A stretch of DNA of 64,000 nt, taken from NCBI GenBank assembly GCA_028699065.1, contig JAQVVH010000002.1, positions 293,149 through 357,148 on the forward strand. The letters run 5' to 3'. Under the pieces are notes generated by a model, which was given only the letters and a program-made list of their open reading frames with translations, was not told the origin of the DNA and did not search any database. Below are positions 8,167-17,692 of this stretch, in pieces. The first letter of the stretch is position 1. Each line of letters begins with the position of its first letter. Source of the stretch: Gallionella sp. (GTDB lineage: Bacteria; Pseudomonadota; Gammaproteobacteria; Burkholderiales; Gallionellaceae). The position numbers and the translations under genes were made by a program.

Positions 8167-10185
8167 CTAAACCCCGCTGCCGTCAACCTGTAAGGACGAA
8201 TATAAAACGCAATTAACTTGATGGCTTGGTGAACACGCCACAGCTTCCGGATAGGCCTCATGGCAACGCGCTTCGGCCTTGGGGCAACGCGGCGCAAAAT
8301 GGCAGCCTGGCGGCGGGTTTGCGGGCGAAGGCATATCTCCCGAAAGACCCAACCGCATGGAACCATCGGCTTCCATGCGGGGCACCGCCGCAAGCAGCGC
8401 CTGCGTGTAGGGATGCTTCGGTGTGCGCATAACCTCTTCCGCCGTACCACGCTCGACAATACGTCCCAAATACATCACGCACACCTCGTGCGCCAGAAAT
8501 TCCACCACCGCAAGATTGTGGGTAATAAACAAATAGCTTAGTCCGAGTTCGTCCTGCAAGGATTTCAGCAGATTTAAAATCTGCGCCTGCACCGACACAT
8601 CCAGCGCACTCGTCGGCTCATCGCAAACCAGCAGTGCCGGCGAAACCGCCAGCGCGCGGGCAATGGCAATGCGCTGCCGCTGCCCGCCAGAAAACTCGTG
8701 CGGATAGCGCCACTTGGCGGCTTGCGGCAAACCCACCTGCGCCAGCAGCGCATCGATGTGCGCCTGACGCGCGTCGCCACCACCGCCAACGCCCAGCGCC
8801 GTCATACCCTCCTCGAGAATTTCCGCAATGCGCATTTTTGGATTCAGCGACGCATACGGATCCTGAAAAACCATTTGCATCTCTGCACGCCCCGCCCGCC
8901 GATCATTCGCATCCAGCAACCGGCCGCCGAAACGAATACGCCCCGCCGTAACGGGCACCAGATGCAGCAGCGCCTTGCCCAGCGTCGTTTTGCCGCAACC
9001 CGATTCCCCCACGAGCGCGAGCGTTCTGCCCGGCGCAATCGAGAGAGAAACGCCGTCCACCGCTTTCACGTAACCGGCCGTGCGCTGCAAAATTCCCCGA
9101 CGAATGGGGAAATGCACTCGCAGGTTTTCAACGTGCAAGCGCGCGGGGCTTTCCACAACTGACGCCACGCTTTCGTCCGCCGCCTCCGGCAAAACGGAAG
9201 TCGGCGATTCGGCAAGCGCACCTTGCAGGACTGCGTTTTCGTACAGATGGCAGCGCACGCCGCGACCATCCGGCATCCGGGTCCACGCGGGCGCCTGCGC
9301 ATGACACAGCGCCCACGCCTGCTCGCAACGCGGCGCAAACCGGCAGCCCGCCGGCATCTCCCCCGGAGACGGCACGCTGCCCGGAATAGCCGACAAAGGC
9401 TGGCCCCGTCGCCGCATATCCGGCATCGCCGCAAACAATTTTTGAGTGTACGGATGCAACGGTTGCGCAAACAATGCCTCACGCGTGGCCTGCTCGACAA
9501 TCTGCCCCGCATACATCACACCCACGCGATGCGCGTTCTCCGCCACCACCCCGAGATCATGCGTAATCAGCAGCATTGCCATCCGACCGTCCTGCTGGAT
9601 CTGACGCAACAATCCAAGCACCTGCGCCTGAATCGTCACATCCAGCGCCGTCGTCGGCTCATCCGCGATCAGCAGCTCCGGCTCGCCCGCCAGCGCCATC
9701 GCAATCATCACACGCTGCTTCATCCCGCCCGAAAGCTGGAAGGGATACTCATCCACCCGTCGCGCCGGATCAGGAATTCCCACCTGCGTAAACAATGCAA
9801 TCGCCTTTTGGCGCGCGGCCTCACCGCGCAAGCCACAATGCAGCGCCAGCACCTCGGCCACCTGCGTCCCGACCGTCATCACCGGATTGAGGCTCAGCCC
9901 CGGCTCCTGAAAAATCATCGCCATGCGACCACCGCGCACCTGCTGCATCTCACGTTCGGACAGCGCATGCAATGCCGTCGTGCCCAACCTCACCTGCCCG
10001 CCGACATTCCGCACGCCATCCGGCAGCAATCGCAGCAACGACAGCGCCGTCATCGACTTGCCGCAGCCAGATTCACCCAGCAGCGCAAACGTCTCGCCGG
10101 CGGCAATCTCAAACGAAATGCCGTCGACGATATGCGCCCCGTTGGGCAAAGCAGTGGTCAGCGATTGGACAGAAAGGAGTGTCAT
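8167..10185 (-). CDS. Peptide ABC transporter, fused double ATPase (DppD-DppF/YejF type)
   Basis: A 672-aa protein with two complete nucleotide-binding halves. The first has Walker A GESGCGKS near residue 39, LSGGMKQR and ADEPTTALDV. The second has GESGCGKT, FSGGQRQR and CDEPTSALDV. Each half ends with the cysteine-rich oligopeptide-transporter C-terminal segment (CRFAPRC, CHFAPRC). This is the YejF architecture, which drives import of short peptides or microcin-like compounds. The matching permeases and binding protein are at 21.3-25.7 kb on the same strand. Start chosen at 10185 (TLLSVQSL) as in the family; 10197 is also in frame and neither has a strong ribosome site. Confidence 0.92.
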   Translation of the reverse strand: MTLLSVQSLTTALPNGAHIVDGISFEIAAGETFALLGESGCGKSMTALSLLRLLPDGVRNVGGQVRLGTTALHALSEREMQQVRGGRMAMIFQEPGLSLNPVMTVGTQVAEVLALHCGLRGEAARQKAIALFTQVGIPDPARRVDEYPFQLSGGMKQRVMIAMALAGEPELLIADEPTTALDVTIQAQVLGLLRQIQQDGRMAMLLITHDLGVVAENAHRVGVMYAGQIVEQATREALFAQPLHPYTQKLFAAMPDMRRRGQPLSAIPGSVPSPGEMPAGCRFAPRCEQAWALCHAQAPAWTRMPDGRGVRCHLYENAVLQGALAESPTSVLPEAADESVASVVESPARLHVENLRVHFPIRRGILQRTAGYVKAVDGVSLSIAPGRTLALVGESGCGKTTLGKALLHLVPVTAGRIRFGGRLLDANDRRAGRAEMQMVFQDPYASLNPKMRIAEILEEGMTALGVGGGGDARQAHIDALLAQVGLPQAAKWRYPHEFSGGQRQRIAIARALAVSPALLVCDEPTSALDVSVQAQILNLLKSLQDELGLSYLFITHNLAVVEFLAHEVCVMYLGRIVERGTAEEVMRTPKHPYTQALLAAVPRMEADGSMRLGLSGDMPSPANPPPGCHFAPRCPKAEARCHEAYPEAVACSPSHQVNCVLYSSLQVDGSGV

Positions 10186-10310
10186 ATGGCTTCGCATTGT
10201 ATGGGCAATGCCCTAATTACCAATCCAAAAATAGCTTTTTTCGGGTTTAGTAGGCTTTAATACTTTGGGTGGATGACATCGGCCATCTTCCTAGCAAGCG
10301 CTTCGGCACA

Positions 10311-11141
10311 TTAATCACGCCCTCTGCCCCAGATTTCTTCCCAACCTTCGACCCAACAGCAGTCATGGCTGAATTCTGGAATCTCGATGATTTTGGGCCG
10401 TCGACTGGCAGGAAAAAATGATGCGAAAGACTCTGTAACACTCGCGGTGACCACGCTATCTGCCCCACCAACAAAGTGCCGCTGTGGGATAGCGGCCAGC
10501 GATTGCCATGCATCAACCGGATTCAAAGAGGCATCCAACGGCTGAACACGGTGCATGCGAGTCCAAGCCTGATGATCGAGATTCCCGGCGACGGTTACCA
10601 GTTCAGCGACGTCGTTGCGCCGCGCCGCCACCAAAGCCGCAACCGCCCCGCCCCCTGAATAGCCAACCAGCACCAGTTTGCGCGCGGAGAATCGCCTTTT
10701 TAGTTCATCGATTGCCTGATCACTCGCTGCAATGACCGCTTCGGAAAACCGCCCATTGGTCCAGTAGGTCTGCTTGCAATTACGTGGTGAACTTTCGTTC
10801 ACATACTGACAAGGGCGGGCGAGATATGCCGCAGCACCTTGCGGATGGTGCATCGCCAATCGCAAGCCGACGGGATTGCGCGGTGTCGGATCGCTCGAGG
10901 GGCGGGACCGAGAGAGCCAAGCCAGTCCATCCCCTTCGATATAGACGGTCAACAAGTCACGCTGCTCAATAAATGTCGGAATGAATGCGGTCAGGTCGAA
11001 CGTGTCCGTTCGAATACTCAATTTCTGCCAGCCAGCCTGCGCGGCTAATTCATCCGCATGTCGCCATCTGTCTTGCAGAGAGACATGTGCACATCCCCCA
11101 AGCGTCAGCAGCAATAGGAATATCAGGCTGCGCAAATTCAA
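10311..11141 (-). CDS. Alpha/beta hydrolase lipoprotein
   Basis: A 276-aa protein with a lipoprotein signal peptide (LIFLLLLTLGGCAH, lipobox GGC at about residue 17) and an alpha/beta hydrolase body. The nucleophile elbow is GYSGGG, near residue 160. A late aspartate (GGADSVV) and histidine (EFSHDCCW) complete a plausible Ser-Asp-His triad. Substrate unknown. Its start overlaps the stop of the upstream TPR-sulfotransferase by 4 bp, so the three genes 14961 to 10311 form one transcription unit. The 125 bp between this gene and the ATPase gene downstream show no clear signal to me. Confidence 0.8.
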   Translation of the reverse strand: MNLRSLIFLLLLTLGGCAHVSLQDRWRHADELAAQAGWQKLSIRTDTFDLTAFIPTFIEQRDLLTVYIEGDGLAWLSRSRPSSDPTPRNPVGLRLAMHHPQGAAAYLARPCQYVNESSPRNCKQTYWTNGRFSEAVIAASDQAIDELKRRFSARKLVLVGYSGGGAVAALVAARRNDVAELVTVAGNLDHQAWTRMHRVQPLDASLNPVDAWQSLAAIPQRHFVGGADSVVTASVTESFASFFPASRRPKIIEIPEFSHDCCWVEGWEEIWGRGRD

Positions 11142-13285
11142 TTGCTATCCGGCACCAGATCGCCCAGCGCATCCAGCAGCGGCCCAAGATGTTTTTCATA
11201 AGGCCGCCAGCGTTCAACCGATGAGTTATAGATCGGCTGGCGTACCTGGGTCACACTGGCGGTGCGGATGGCCCGCTTATGCTTGTGGAAATCGAGGCAG
11301 GCATCGTCCCATTCCAGGCCGCAGAAATCGAGCATGCGCCGCGCCTGCGCTTTCTGATCCGCCACAATATCCTCGTACTGCACATCGAGGAACGCGCCAG
11401 CGGGCAGCACCTTGCGCCAGTGTTCCATCAGGCGGATGTAATCGACGTAGTAGTGCCCCAGTTCGGCCAGATCGTAAGTCTGTTCCTGTTTGCGGTTAAA
11501 CAGTCGCGTAAAACAGGACAGGCAGGTATCCACCGGATTGCGGTTGACGTGAATGATCCTGGCGTTGGGCAGCATCAGGTGGATCAAACCCACCGCAAAG
11601 AAATTCGCGGGCATCTTGTCGGTGATGTGCTGCGCATCCGGCGCGCGCTGGCGCAGGCCGGCAACATAGTCCGCACCCCATGCCGTCAATTGCGTTTTGT
11701 CGATGCTGCGGATGTTCTCGGGGTACGCCGTGCCATTCAGTTGACGTTGTGTGATGGCAAGCAGATCTGGCAATTCGCCCGCACCGTAAACATCGGGATG
11801 GCTGGCGATAATCTGTTCGGTCAGTGTCGTGCCCGAACGCGGCATGCCCAGCACGAAGATCGGCACGGAAGAAGGTTCGCCCCCACCGCGCAGGCGCTCC
11901 AGTGTTTCCTTGTCGAACACCTGCATGATGGAATCAAAGTGCTTCGTCACCTCGCTGGCATCGTAGCTATAGGTCGCGCGCTTCAAGCGGCAGCCTTCGA
12001 GAAAGTGCGGGAACGCTTTGTCGTGCTGCTTGCTGTCGTCGTAGCACTTGCCCAGCGCGAAGTGCAGTGCCATCGCCTTCTTGGCGGGAAGCGGTTTTTC
12101 GGATTCCAGTGCGGCCGCTTCCAGCGCTGTCAGATTCTCGTCGCCGGCTTTCACCTTCTTTACCTGCGCCAAGTGGAAGCGCGCGGGCAGATTGTCTTGC
12201 TTAAGCGCCAACGCCTGGAGAAACAACGTCTCCGCCTTCGCCATGTCGCCGCCTTCCATTTCCAGATGGCCCATGCCAAGCAGTGCCTCATTGTTCTCCG
12301 GATCGATCTCGAGCGCGCGCAGGTACATCTGTCGGGCGTCGTCACTGCGCGCCATCTCGGTATAGATGCCCGCCAACTGGCTGTACATCTCGGCCTTTGT
12401 CGGTGCCAGCTCGACTACACGGCGGGCGCAACGTTCGGCTTCTTCGATGTTCTCCTTTTCATGGCACACCCGCGCCAGCCCGACGAACGCCTCCGCGTAG
12501 TCCGGCCTGAGCTGCAGCGCGCGCTGCAACAGCGGCAAAGCAGCATCGTGCTGTTCCAGCGCGTTGCGCACCATACCCAGATTGCACAACGCTTCGGCGT
12601 AATTCGGATTAAGACGCAACGCCTGTTCGAGCGGGGCGACCGCTTCCTCGGCACGCTCATCTTCCATCAGCACCGCACCGAGATTGCTCAGCGACTCAAT
12701 ATAGCTGGGATCGGCGGAAATCGCCCTGCAATACCAATCCAGTGCGGCTGACGTTTCTTTGCGCGCGCGGCAGATGCTGCCCAGATTGTTCAGCGCGGGC
12801 GCGAAGTTCGGATCGAGTGCCAACGCGCGCTGCTGGCAGTCTTCCGCACGTTGGTAATCTTCTTGATCGAAATAGGCGATGCCCAGATTACTGTGCGCCG
12901 AAGCCATGTTCGCATCCAGCGCAACGGCGCGCTCGCCATGTCGGACGGCCTCCTCCAGTTTGCCCAGTTGACGATACATCTCGCCCGCATTGGCATGGAA
13001 CAACGCTACGTTGTCGTTCTGCCGGATTGCCTTGCCGATCAGCTCAAGCGCCAGTTCCGACTTGCCACACTGATGCGCGATGATGCCCAACAGGTGCAGG
13101 GCAAATGCATGGCCGGGCTGCACCTGCAATATCTGGCGCAGCAATTGTTCTGCCTGTTGCAGATTGCCTTCTGCTTGATGTTGTGTCGCCAGCAGCATGG
13201 CCTGTTCGATGGAAAGTGGCTGTGGTTGCGATGCCGCCACAATGGGTTCGGCCAGCAGCTCGGCGGGGGACTTTGTTTTCTTCAT
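11138..13285 (-). CDS. TPR-repeat sulfotransferase
   Basis: A 715-aa protein with about eleven tetratricopeptide repeats (residues roughly 30-440; motifs such as AHSNLGIAYFDQEDYQRAED) followed by a PAPS-dependent sulfotransferase domain. The 5'-phosphosulfate loop is GMPRSGTTLTEQ, and a 3'-phosphate-binding region is VNRNPVDTCLSCF. The family transfers sulfate to proteins, glycans or lipids; the target here is unknown. No signal peptide is seen, so it is cytoplasmic. An open frame continues upstream to 13798 inside the neighbouring gene. The ATG at 13285 is preferred because it lies 2 bp after the previous stop and starts like its paralogue. Confidence 0.88.
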   Translation of the reverse strand: MKKTKSPAELLAEPIVAASQPQPLSIEQAMLLATQHQAEGNLQQAEQLLRQILQVQPGHAFALHLLGIIAHQCGKSELALELIGKAIRQNDNVALFHANAGEMYRQLGKLEEAVRHGERAVALDANMASAHSNLGIAYFDQEDYQRAEDCQQRALALDPNFAPALNNLGSICRARKETSAALDWYCRAISADPSYIESLSNLGAVLMEDERAEEAVAPLEQALRLNPNYAEALCNLGMVRNALEQHDAALPLLQRALQLRPDYAEAFVGLARVCHEKENIEEAERCARRVVELAPTKAEMYSQLAGIYTEMARSDDARQMYLRALEIDPENNEALLGMGHLEMEGGDMAKAETLFLQALALKQDNLPARFHLAQVKKVKAGDENLTALEAAALESEKPLPAKKAMALHFALGKCYDDSKQHDKAFPHFLEGCRLKRATYSYDASEVTKHFDSIMQVFDKETLERLRGGGEPSSVPIFVLGMPRSGTTLTEQIIASHPDVYGAGELPDLLAITQRQLNGTAYPENIRSIDKTQLTAWGADYVAGLRQRAPDAQHITDKMPANFFAVGLIHLMLPNARIIHVNRNPVDTCLSCFTRLFNRKQEQTYDLAELGHYYVDYIRLMEHWRKVLPAGAFLDVQYEDIVADQKAQARRMLDFCGLEWDDACLDFHKHKRAIRTASVTQVRQPIYNSSVERWRPYEKHLGPLLDALGDLVPDSN

Positions 13286-13287
13286 CT

Positions 13288-14961
13288 TCAAATATTCCGG
13301 TAAGGCTGCACGATATCGAACAGCGGTTGCAGATGTTTCTCGAATCGTTGCCAGCGCGCCACCGACGTCTTGTAAATCGGCTTGCGCACCTGCGCCACGC
13401 TGGCGGTCTTCACATGCCGTTTGTTTTCGTGGAAGGCCAAGCAGTTGTCGTCCCACGGCAGGCCGATGTAATCGAGGATGCGCCGCGCCTGTCCCTCGGT
13501 GTCCGCCACCATGTCTTCGTAGCGCAGATCGAGAATAGTTCCTGCGGGCAGCACCGCGCGCCAATGCTGCATCAGCGTGATGTAGCGCGCGTAGTAGCGG
13601 CCAAGCGTGCCGAGGTCGTAGGCGAACTCCATGGTGTCGTTGAACAAGCGCCCGTAGTTCGAGAAGCAGGAATCCATCGGGTCGCGCATCGCGTGGATGA
13701 TCTTCGCGTTCGGCAACATCAGACGGATCATGCCGATGTAAAAGAAATTGGCCGGCATCTTGTCGGTGATGCGTTCGGCAGCGGGTGCAAGTTTCCACAC
13801 CCGTTCGGCATACGCCTCGCCCATCTTCCTGAAATCATCCGCAGACAGGCCCGGCACGAATTCCGGATAGCGCTGATCCGGCGCCGCATTCATGATCACC
13901 TGATTCAGATCCATCAATTCGCCCGCGCCGTGCACCGCAGGATGGCTGGAAAGGATCTGCTCAAGCAATGTCGTTCCGGAACGCGGCATGCCGACGATGA
14001 AGATCGGCGTTTTGTCGCAGCCCTGAATCTTTTTGCGCGCCGCGAAAAATTCCCGCGAAAAAGTCGTCATCACCTGCGCCAGCATCTCATCGGCCCTAGC
14101 TTCATCGTAAGGGAGTTGCGCATGTTGCAAGCGGTTGCCCTCCGCATAGGCCGCGAACGAATCGTCGTAGCGCCCCACATCTTCGAGAGCCTTTCCCAGT
14201 GCAAACCAATAGCGGATGCGCGCTTTGATCGGCATCTCGCCGGATTTTGAAAGGTTGCGTTCCAGATACAACAGATGTGGATCGTCCTCGCGATAAGTCT
14301 TGAGCGAAGACAGATTGAAATGCGCCTCGGAGAAATCCGGATTGGCCTTGATCGCATCATTGAAGCAACGGCTGGCCTCTTCCAGCTTGCCCTGCTCGCT
14401 GTAGATCGCCCCGAGGTTATTCTGCGCCTCGTGATGCGATGCATTGAGCTCGACCGCCTTCGCATAAGCGACCTCGGCTTCCGCCATATCGCCCTTCTTC
14501 TCCAACGCCGCACCGAGGTTGTTCCAGGACAATCCGTGCTTGGGATTGAGTGACAGCGCACGGCGGTAAGAGAGAATGGCGGCATCCCATTCGGCCTTAT
14601 CGGTGAGCGCGAGGCCCAGGTTGTAATGCGCATCCAGATCGTTCGGCGCGAGGGTGGTCGCGCGTTGACCTGCGGCGATTGCCGCATCCAGTCGCCCCAA
14701 GCGGCGGCACATCTCGCCGATGTTGCGGTGATACAGCGCAACCTTGTCATCGAGCTCTATCGACTTGGCGATCAAATCCACCGCCAGCGGAAGCTTGCCC
14801 ACCTCATAGGCGATCAATCCCAGCGTGTGATACGCGGGATGAAAATTCGGCGCGGCGGCCAATATCTGTTTCAGGAGGGTCTCCGCTTCGGCGAAGCGAC
14901 CTGCGGCCTTGTGCTGCTCGGCCAGTTGCAGCACTTGAATGGGGGTATGGGATTGCTTCAA
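13288..14961 (-). CDS. TPR-repeat sulfotransferase (tandem paralogue)
   Basis: A 557-aa paralogue of the next gene with fewer repeats: about seven TPRs (residues 10-240) and then a sulfotransferase domain with GMPRSGTTLLEQ and AMRDPMDSCFSNY. The C-terminal signature, with RKPIYKTSVARW, closely parallels QPIYNSSVERW in the neighbour. The pair probably arose by duplication with loss or gain of TPR units. It leads the three-gene unit. The 81 bp to the response-regulator stop upstream could hold a promoter, but I see no convincing one. Confidence 0.88.
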   Translation of the reverse strand: MKQSHTPIQVLQLAEQHKAAGRFAEAETLLKQILAAAPNFHPAYHTLGLIAYEVGKLPLAVDLIAKSIELDDKVALYHRNIGEMCRRLGRLDAAIAAGQRATTLAPNDLDAHYNLGLALTDKAEWDAAILSYRRALSLNPKHGLSWNNLGAALEKKGDMAEAEVAYAKAVELNASHHEAQNNLGAIYSEQGKLEEASRCFNDAIKANPDFSEAHFNLSSLKTYREDDPHLLYLERNLSKSGEMPIKARIRYWFALGKALEDVGRYDDSFAAYAEGNRLQHAQLPYDEARADEMLAQVMTTFSREFFAARKKIQGCDKTPIFIVGMPRSGTTLLEQILSSHPAVHGAGELMDLNQVIMNAAPDQRYPEFVPGLSADDFRKMGEAYAERVWKLAPAAERITDKMPANFFYIGMIRLMLPNAKIIHAMRDPMDSCFSNYGRLFNDTMEFAYDLGTLGRYYARYITLMQHWRAVLPAGTILDLRYEDMVADTEGQARRILDYIGLPWDDNCLAFHENKRHVKTASVAQVRKPIYKTSVARWQRFEKHLQPLFDIVQPYRNI

Positions 14962-15042
14962 CTGATTCCCTTTATGTCAGATGCCGTAAGCACACATGTT
15001 TATCGCTACCGAGTGGAAACCACCGGCACCGTGTTTGTTCGG

Positions 15043-15741
15043 TCAAGGATTGTTCACCGAAATCTTTAGCCGCTCGCACAAGCGGTAACCTTTTCCGCGA
15101 ATGGCGCGAATGGCATTGTCTGCGCTTCCTGCTTGTGACAGCTTCTTGCGCAAGCGGCTGATATGTACATCCAAGTTCGATTTGCCATAGTTTTCCGGAG
15201 ATTTTCCCAGCAGCTCGATCAACTGCCAGCTCTCCAGTTCATGTCCCAGTGCGCGGGCAAGTGCGCTCAGCAGCGTGGCCTCTTGCGCGGACAAGCTCAC
15301 CGTGGATTGCGGGCCGGACAGGGTGAGCGAGCTCAACATCAGCTGCAACCCGAAGTGCCCCTGATCCGCATTTCGTAATCGCCGCGCGAGCGCGTTGATC
15401 GCGGCGGTCAGCGCTTGCTGCGAAGTGGGTTTGGTAATGTAGATATCAGCACCACTTTCGTAGCCGTTTATCTTGTCCGCAGACAAGTTGCGCGCGGTCA
15501 GCATGATGATGCCAATATCGGGTTGGTTCTCGCGCATGCGACGGGCAAGACTGAAGCCGTCTTCGCCCGGCAGGTTGAGGTCAATGATCATCAGATCAAT
15601 CTGTTCGACGGGCCTGTCGGCAAGCGCCTCGGCGCAGTCCAGACCAACCACATGGAAGCCGGATTTTTGCAGCGCCTCGACCGTAACTTCGCGCAGGACA
15701 TCATGGTCTTCAATCACGATGATGTTTAACGGGGTATGCAT
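15043..15741 (-). CDS. OmpR-family response regulator
   Basis: A 232-aa DNA-binding response regulator. The receiver domain has acidic residues E11 and D12, the phospho-acceptor D54 in IIDLNLPGEDG, and the switch lysine in ITKPTS. The C-terminal winged helix ends with NLDVHISRLRKKL and IRGKGYRL, typical of OmpR/PhoB output domains. Its start overlaps the histidine kinase stop by 16 bp, so kinase and regulator are made together. A likely target is the divergent autotransporter, since a direct repeat suited to this family lies in the shared upstream region. Confidence 0.94.
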   Translation of the reverse strand: MHTPLNIIVIEDHDVLREVTVEALQKSGFHVVGLDCAEALADRPVEQIDLMIIDLNLPGEDGFSLARRMRENQPDIGIIMLTARNLSADKINGYESGADIYITKPTSQQALTAAINALARRLRNADQGHFGLQLMLSSLTLSGPQSTVSLSAQEATLLSALARALGHELESWQLIELLGKSPENYGKSNLDVHISRLRKKLSQAGSADNAIRAIRGKGYRLCERLKISVNNP

Positions 15742-17555
15742 AGTGTAAATGTCACCTGATTTTGTATAACGTCGTAGCGGATGCTGCCGCCCAGCAGTGT
15801 AGTGATGCTGTGTGCCAGATACAGCCCTTGCCCGGATCCGGTTTTGCGATGGGCGCCTGGGCTGCGGTAATACCGGGTGAAGACGCGATCCGGGTCGGGC
15901 AGCCCCGCAACGCCGGCTGCGTTGCTCACGATAATCTCTACGCCCGATTCCAGCACAGACGTCCGGAGCTTGATCGGGCTATCGGTAGCGCCATATTTCA
16001 GTGCATTGCTGATGAGATTGTGCAGCACGATGTGCAGCAGTTGCGGATCCGTTCTGACCAACGGCAACCCGGCCAGTTCATTATGTATACGTTGTGGCGC
16101 GCCGCTGGTGCGGATCAATTCGGCCAGCAATTCGGCGGGGTCGCAATGGACATTGCGCACTACCATCTGCTTTTGTTCGAGCTGATCTGCAAGCTGGCAT
16201 CGGTCGACGATTTGCTGCATGTCTTCAAGCGCGGTTTCACTGCGGCATTTGACGGGATCTTCGGCATCAAGCGACCCGATCGACATGCGGATGATGGACA
16301 TCGGGGTCTTAAGTTCATGCGTGAGCATGGCAAGCATGCCCGTCCGAATCTCTACCTGCTCGTGCTCTATCTCAAGCTGCTTGCGCGTCCGCTCCAGCGC
16401 CAACGCCGATTGCGCGGCCTGTTTTGCGATCGTGCGGGACCGCAATTGCAGCAGTATAAAGATCAGCATAGCGGAAATAAAACCGTGTATCAGCGTGGCG
16501 TGCAAACTCCACTCCGTGGCATCCACCAGCCCGAGCAGTGGCAACATGGAAAACAAAAAGGACAGACTTTGCAGCGTATGCACCATCCGTAGCATAAACA
16601 GGCCGGGCGGTGCCGGGCGGCGTGCAAGCCAAGCCAATACCAGCAGCGTCGGTGCGGCCAACAATGCATTCAGCGAATTCAACTGCAGCGCAAGACGTGC
16701 CTGCCCGAAAACCAGAAGCATGACGAGCAGGCAAGCAACGGCGATCTGTACATCCAGCACACGCAATACCCTGCGCGGGGGCGCGAACAGCGCCAGCAGC
16801 GCGCGATGGAACCACAGCCCGACGAGCACAATACCGCAGACCAGAAAGCTGGTCAGCTTATCCAGCGTACCGGGGGCGGCCTGCGTAAAGATTACGGGGA
16901 GATAACCCATCAAGGCGATGGCATAAACCAAATAGATCGCCTGAAATATCAAGAAAACCCCCACTGCCGGATCACGATTTGCGGCGAAATCGTTGGCCGC
17001 CCAAAACAGCAGCCATAACATGAATACCAGATAAATCGCCTGCCAAAAAAAGAGCTGGAGATCCTTGTTTTCGGCCTCCCGGAGACTCAGTGCCTCCACA
17101 TACAGCAGCGATGAACTGGTTGTTTTCAGACGCAGGTAATAAGTACTGTCTTCCGCCATCGGTTTCACTTCGAAACCCAGCGTGACAGCGGCACGCTGGC
17201 GCTGGTTGAACGACTGTGTATCACCGGTGCTGCGACTGAGCCAATGTCCCGGCGATGCAGGGTCGGCTTCATAGAGTTGCACCTCATCCAGAAATGTCGG
17301 ACGGATGCGCAACTCAATGACTTTTCCGGGATGGGAAGTGTGAACCCGCAAGCGAATCCAGTGCGCCGAATCGGTATAGCCCCGGGCAAGAATGGCGGCT
17401 CCCGGCGCGAACTCGGCCTGCGCCACCTCCGCGATCGAAAGCGTGCCGGCCCGATCCTCCAGCACGGCGCGCGCAACGATGAAGTCTTCACCCCACACCA
17501 CAGGCGGAATAGCGCAGCCACACAGAAAAATAAAAAGCAGGAAGAAACGTCGCAT
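15726..17555 (-). CDS. Sensor histidine kinase with 7TMR-DISM sensor
   Basis: A 609-aa membrane kinase. A signal peptide (RRFFLLFIFLCGCAIPPVVWG, given here from its second residue) leads into a periplasmic 7TMR-DISM extracellular domain (about residues 25-160), seven membrane segments (about 170-380) and a short coiled linker. A HisKA domain follows with the phospho-acceptor His near 413 (MLTHELKTP), then an ATPase domain with N box HNLISNALKYG and G box GSGQGLYLAH. The family senses carbohydrates or other small ligands at the membrane. An open frame extends to 17678; the start at 17555 is preferred because it puts the signal peptide at the N-terminus. Confidence 0.9.
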   Translation of the reverse strand: MRRFFLLFIFLCGCAIPPVVWGEDFIVARAVLEDRAGTLSIAEVAQAEFAPGAAILARGYTDSAHWIRLRVHTSHPGKVIELRIRPTFLDEVQLYEADPASPGHWLSRSTGDTQSFNQRQRAAVTLGFEVKPMAEDSTYYLRLKTTSSSLLYVEALSLREAENKDLQLFFWQAIYLVFMLWLLFWAANDFAANRDPAVGVFLIFQAIYLVYAIALMGYLPVIFTQAAPGTLDKLTSFLVCGIVLVGLWFHRALLALFAPPRRVLRVLDVQIAVACLLVMLLVFGQARLALQLNSLNALLAAPTLLVLAWLARRPAPPGLFMLRMVHTLQSLSFLFSMLPLLGLVDATEWSLHATLIHGFISAMLIFILLQLRSRTIAKQAAQSALALERTRKQLEIEHEQVEIRTGMLAMLTHELKTPMSIIRMSIGSLDAEDPVKCRSETALEDMQQIVDRCQLADQLEQKQMVVRNVHCDPAELLAELIRTSGAPQRIHNELAGLPLVRTDPQLLHIVLHNLISNALKYGATDSPIKLRTSVLESGVEIIVSNAAGVAGLPDPDRVFTRYYRSPGAHRKTGSGQGLYLAHSITTLLGGSIRYDVIQNQVTFTLCIPR

Positions 17556-17606
17556 AGGGCGATTGTAAAGCCAGCGCGCAAGAAGATGCGCGCTCAACTT
17601 GCACAT

Positions 17607-17622
17607 GTAAGGTTTGGTAAGG
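17607..17622. promoter_or_regulatory. Direct repeat, candidate response-regulator operator
   Basis: GTAAGG occurs at 17607-17612 and again at 17617-17622, a 10-bp period. OmpR-family regulators bind tandem hexamers one helical turn apart. The site lies between the divergent kinase gene and autotransporter, 71 bp before the autotransporter start. Binding is inferred. Confidence 0.4.
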
Positions 17623-17692
17623 ATTCCAGTTTTCGAATTGATACGATTGCGCCGAATAAATTTCAGGTCTACAGCCAATCAAGGGGAAATAC

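Noticed and set aside
9223..10260. 345-codon plus-strand frame opposite the double ATPase gene
   Set aside because: Arg/His-rich antisense shadow of two intact ABC domains.
11279..12751. 490-codon open frame on the plus strand across the TPR-sulfotransferase gene
   Set aside because: Antisense to a clearly coding TPR gene, rich in Arg/Gln/His; a GC-rich shadow with no recognisable domain.
13286..13798. N-terminal extension of the longer TPR-sulfotransferase into its neighbour
   Set aside because: The extension is an out-of-frame reading of the upstream gene; the ATG at 13285 directly follows that gene's stop and begins like the paralogue.
13105..14250. 381-codon open frame on the plus strand across the second TPR-sulfotransferase
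   Set aside because: Antisense shadow of a gene with strong family motifs; no ribosome site or domain.
17556..17678. Upstream extension of the histidine kinase to 17678
   Set aside because: It would place about 40 charged residues before the signal peptide and cover the divergent promoter region.
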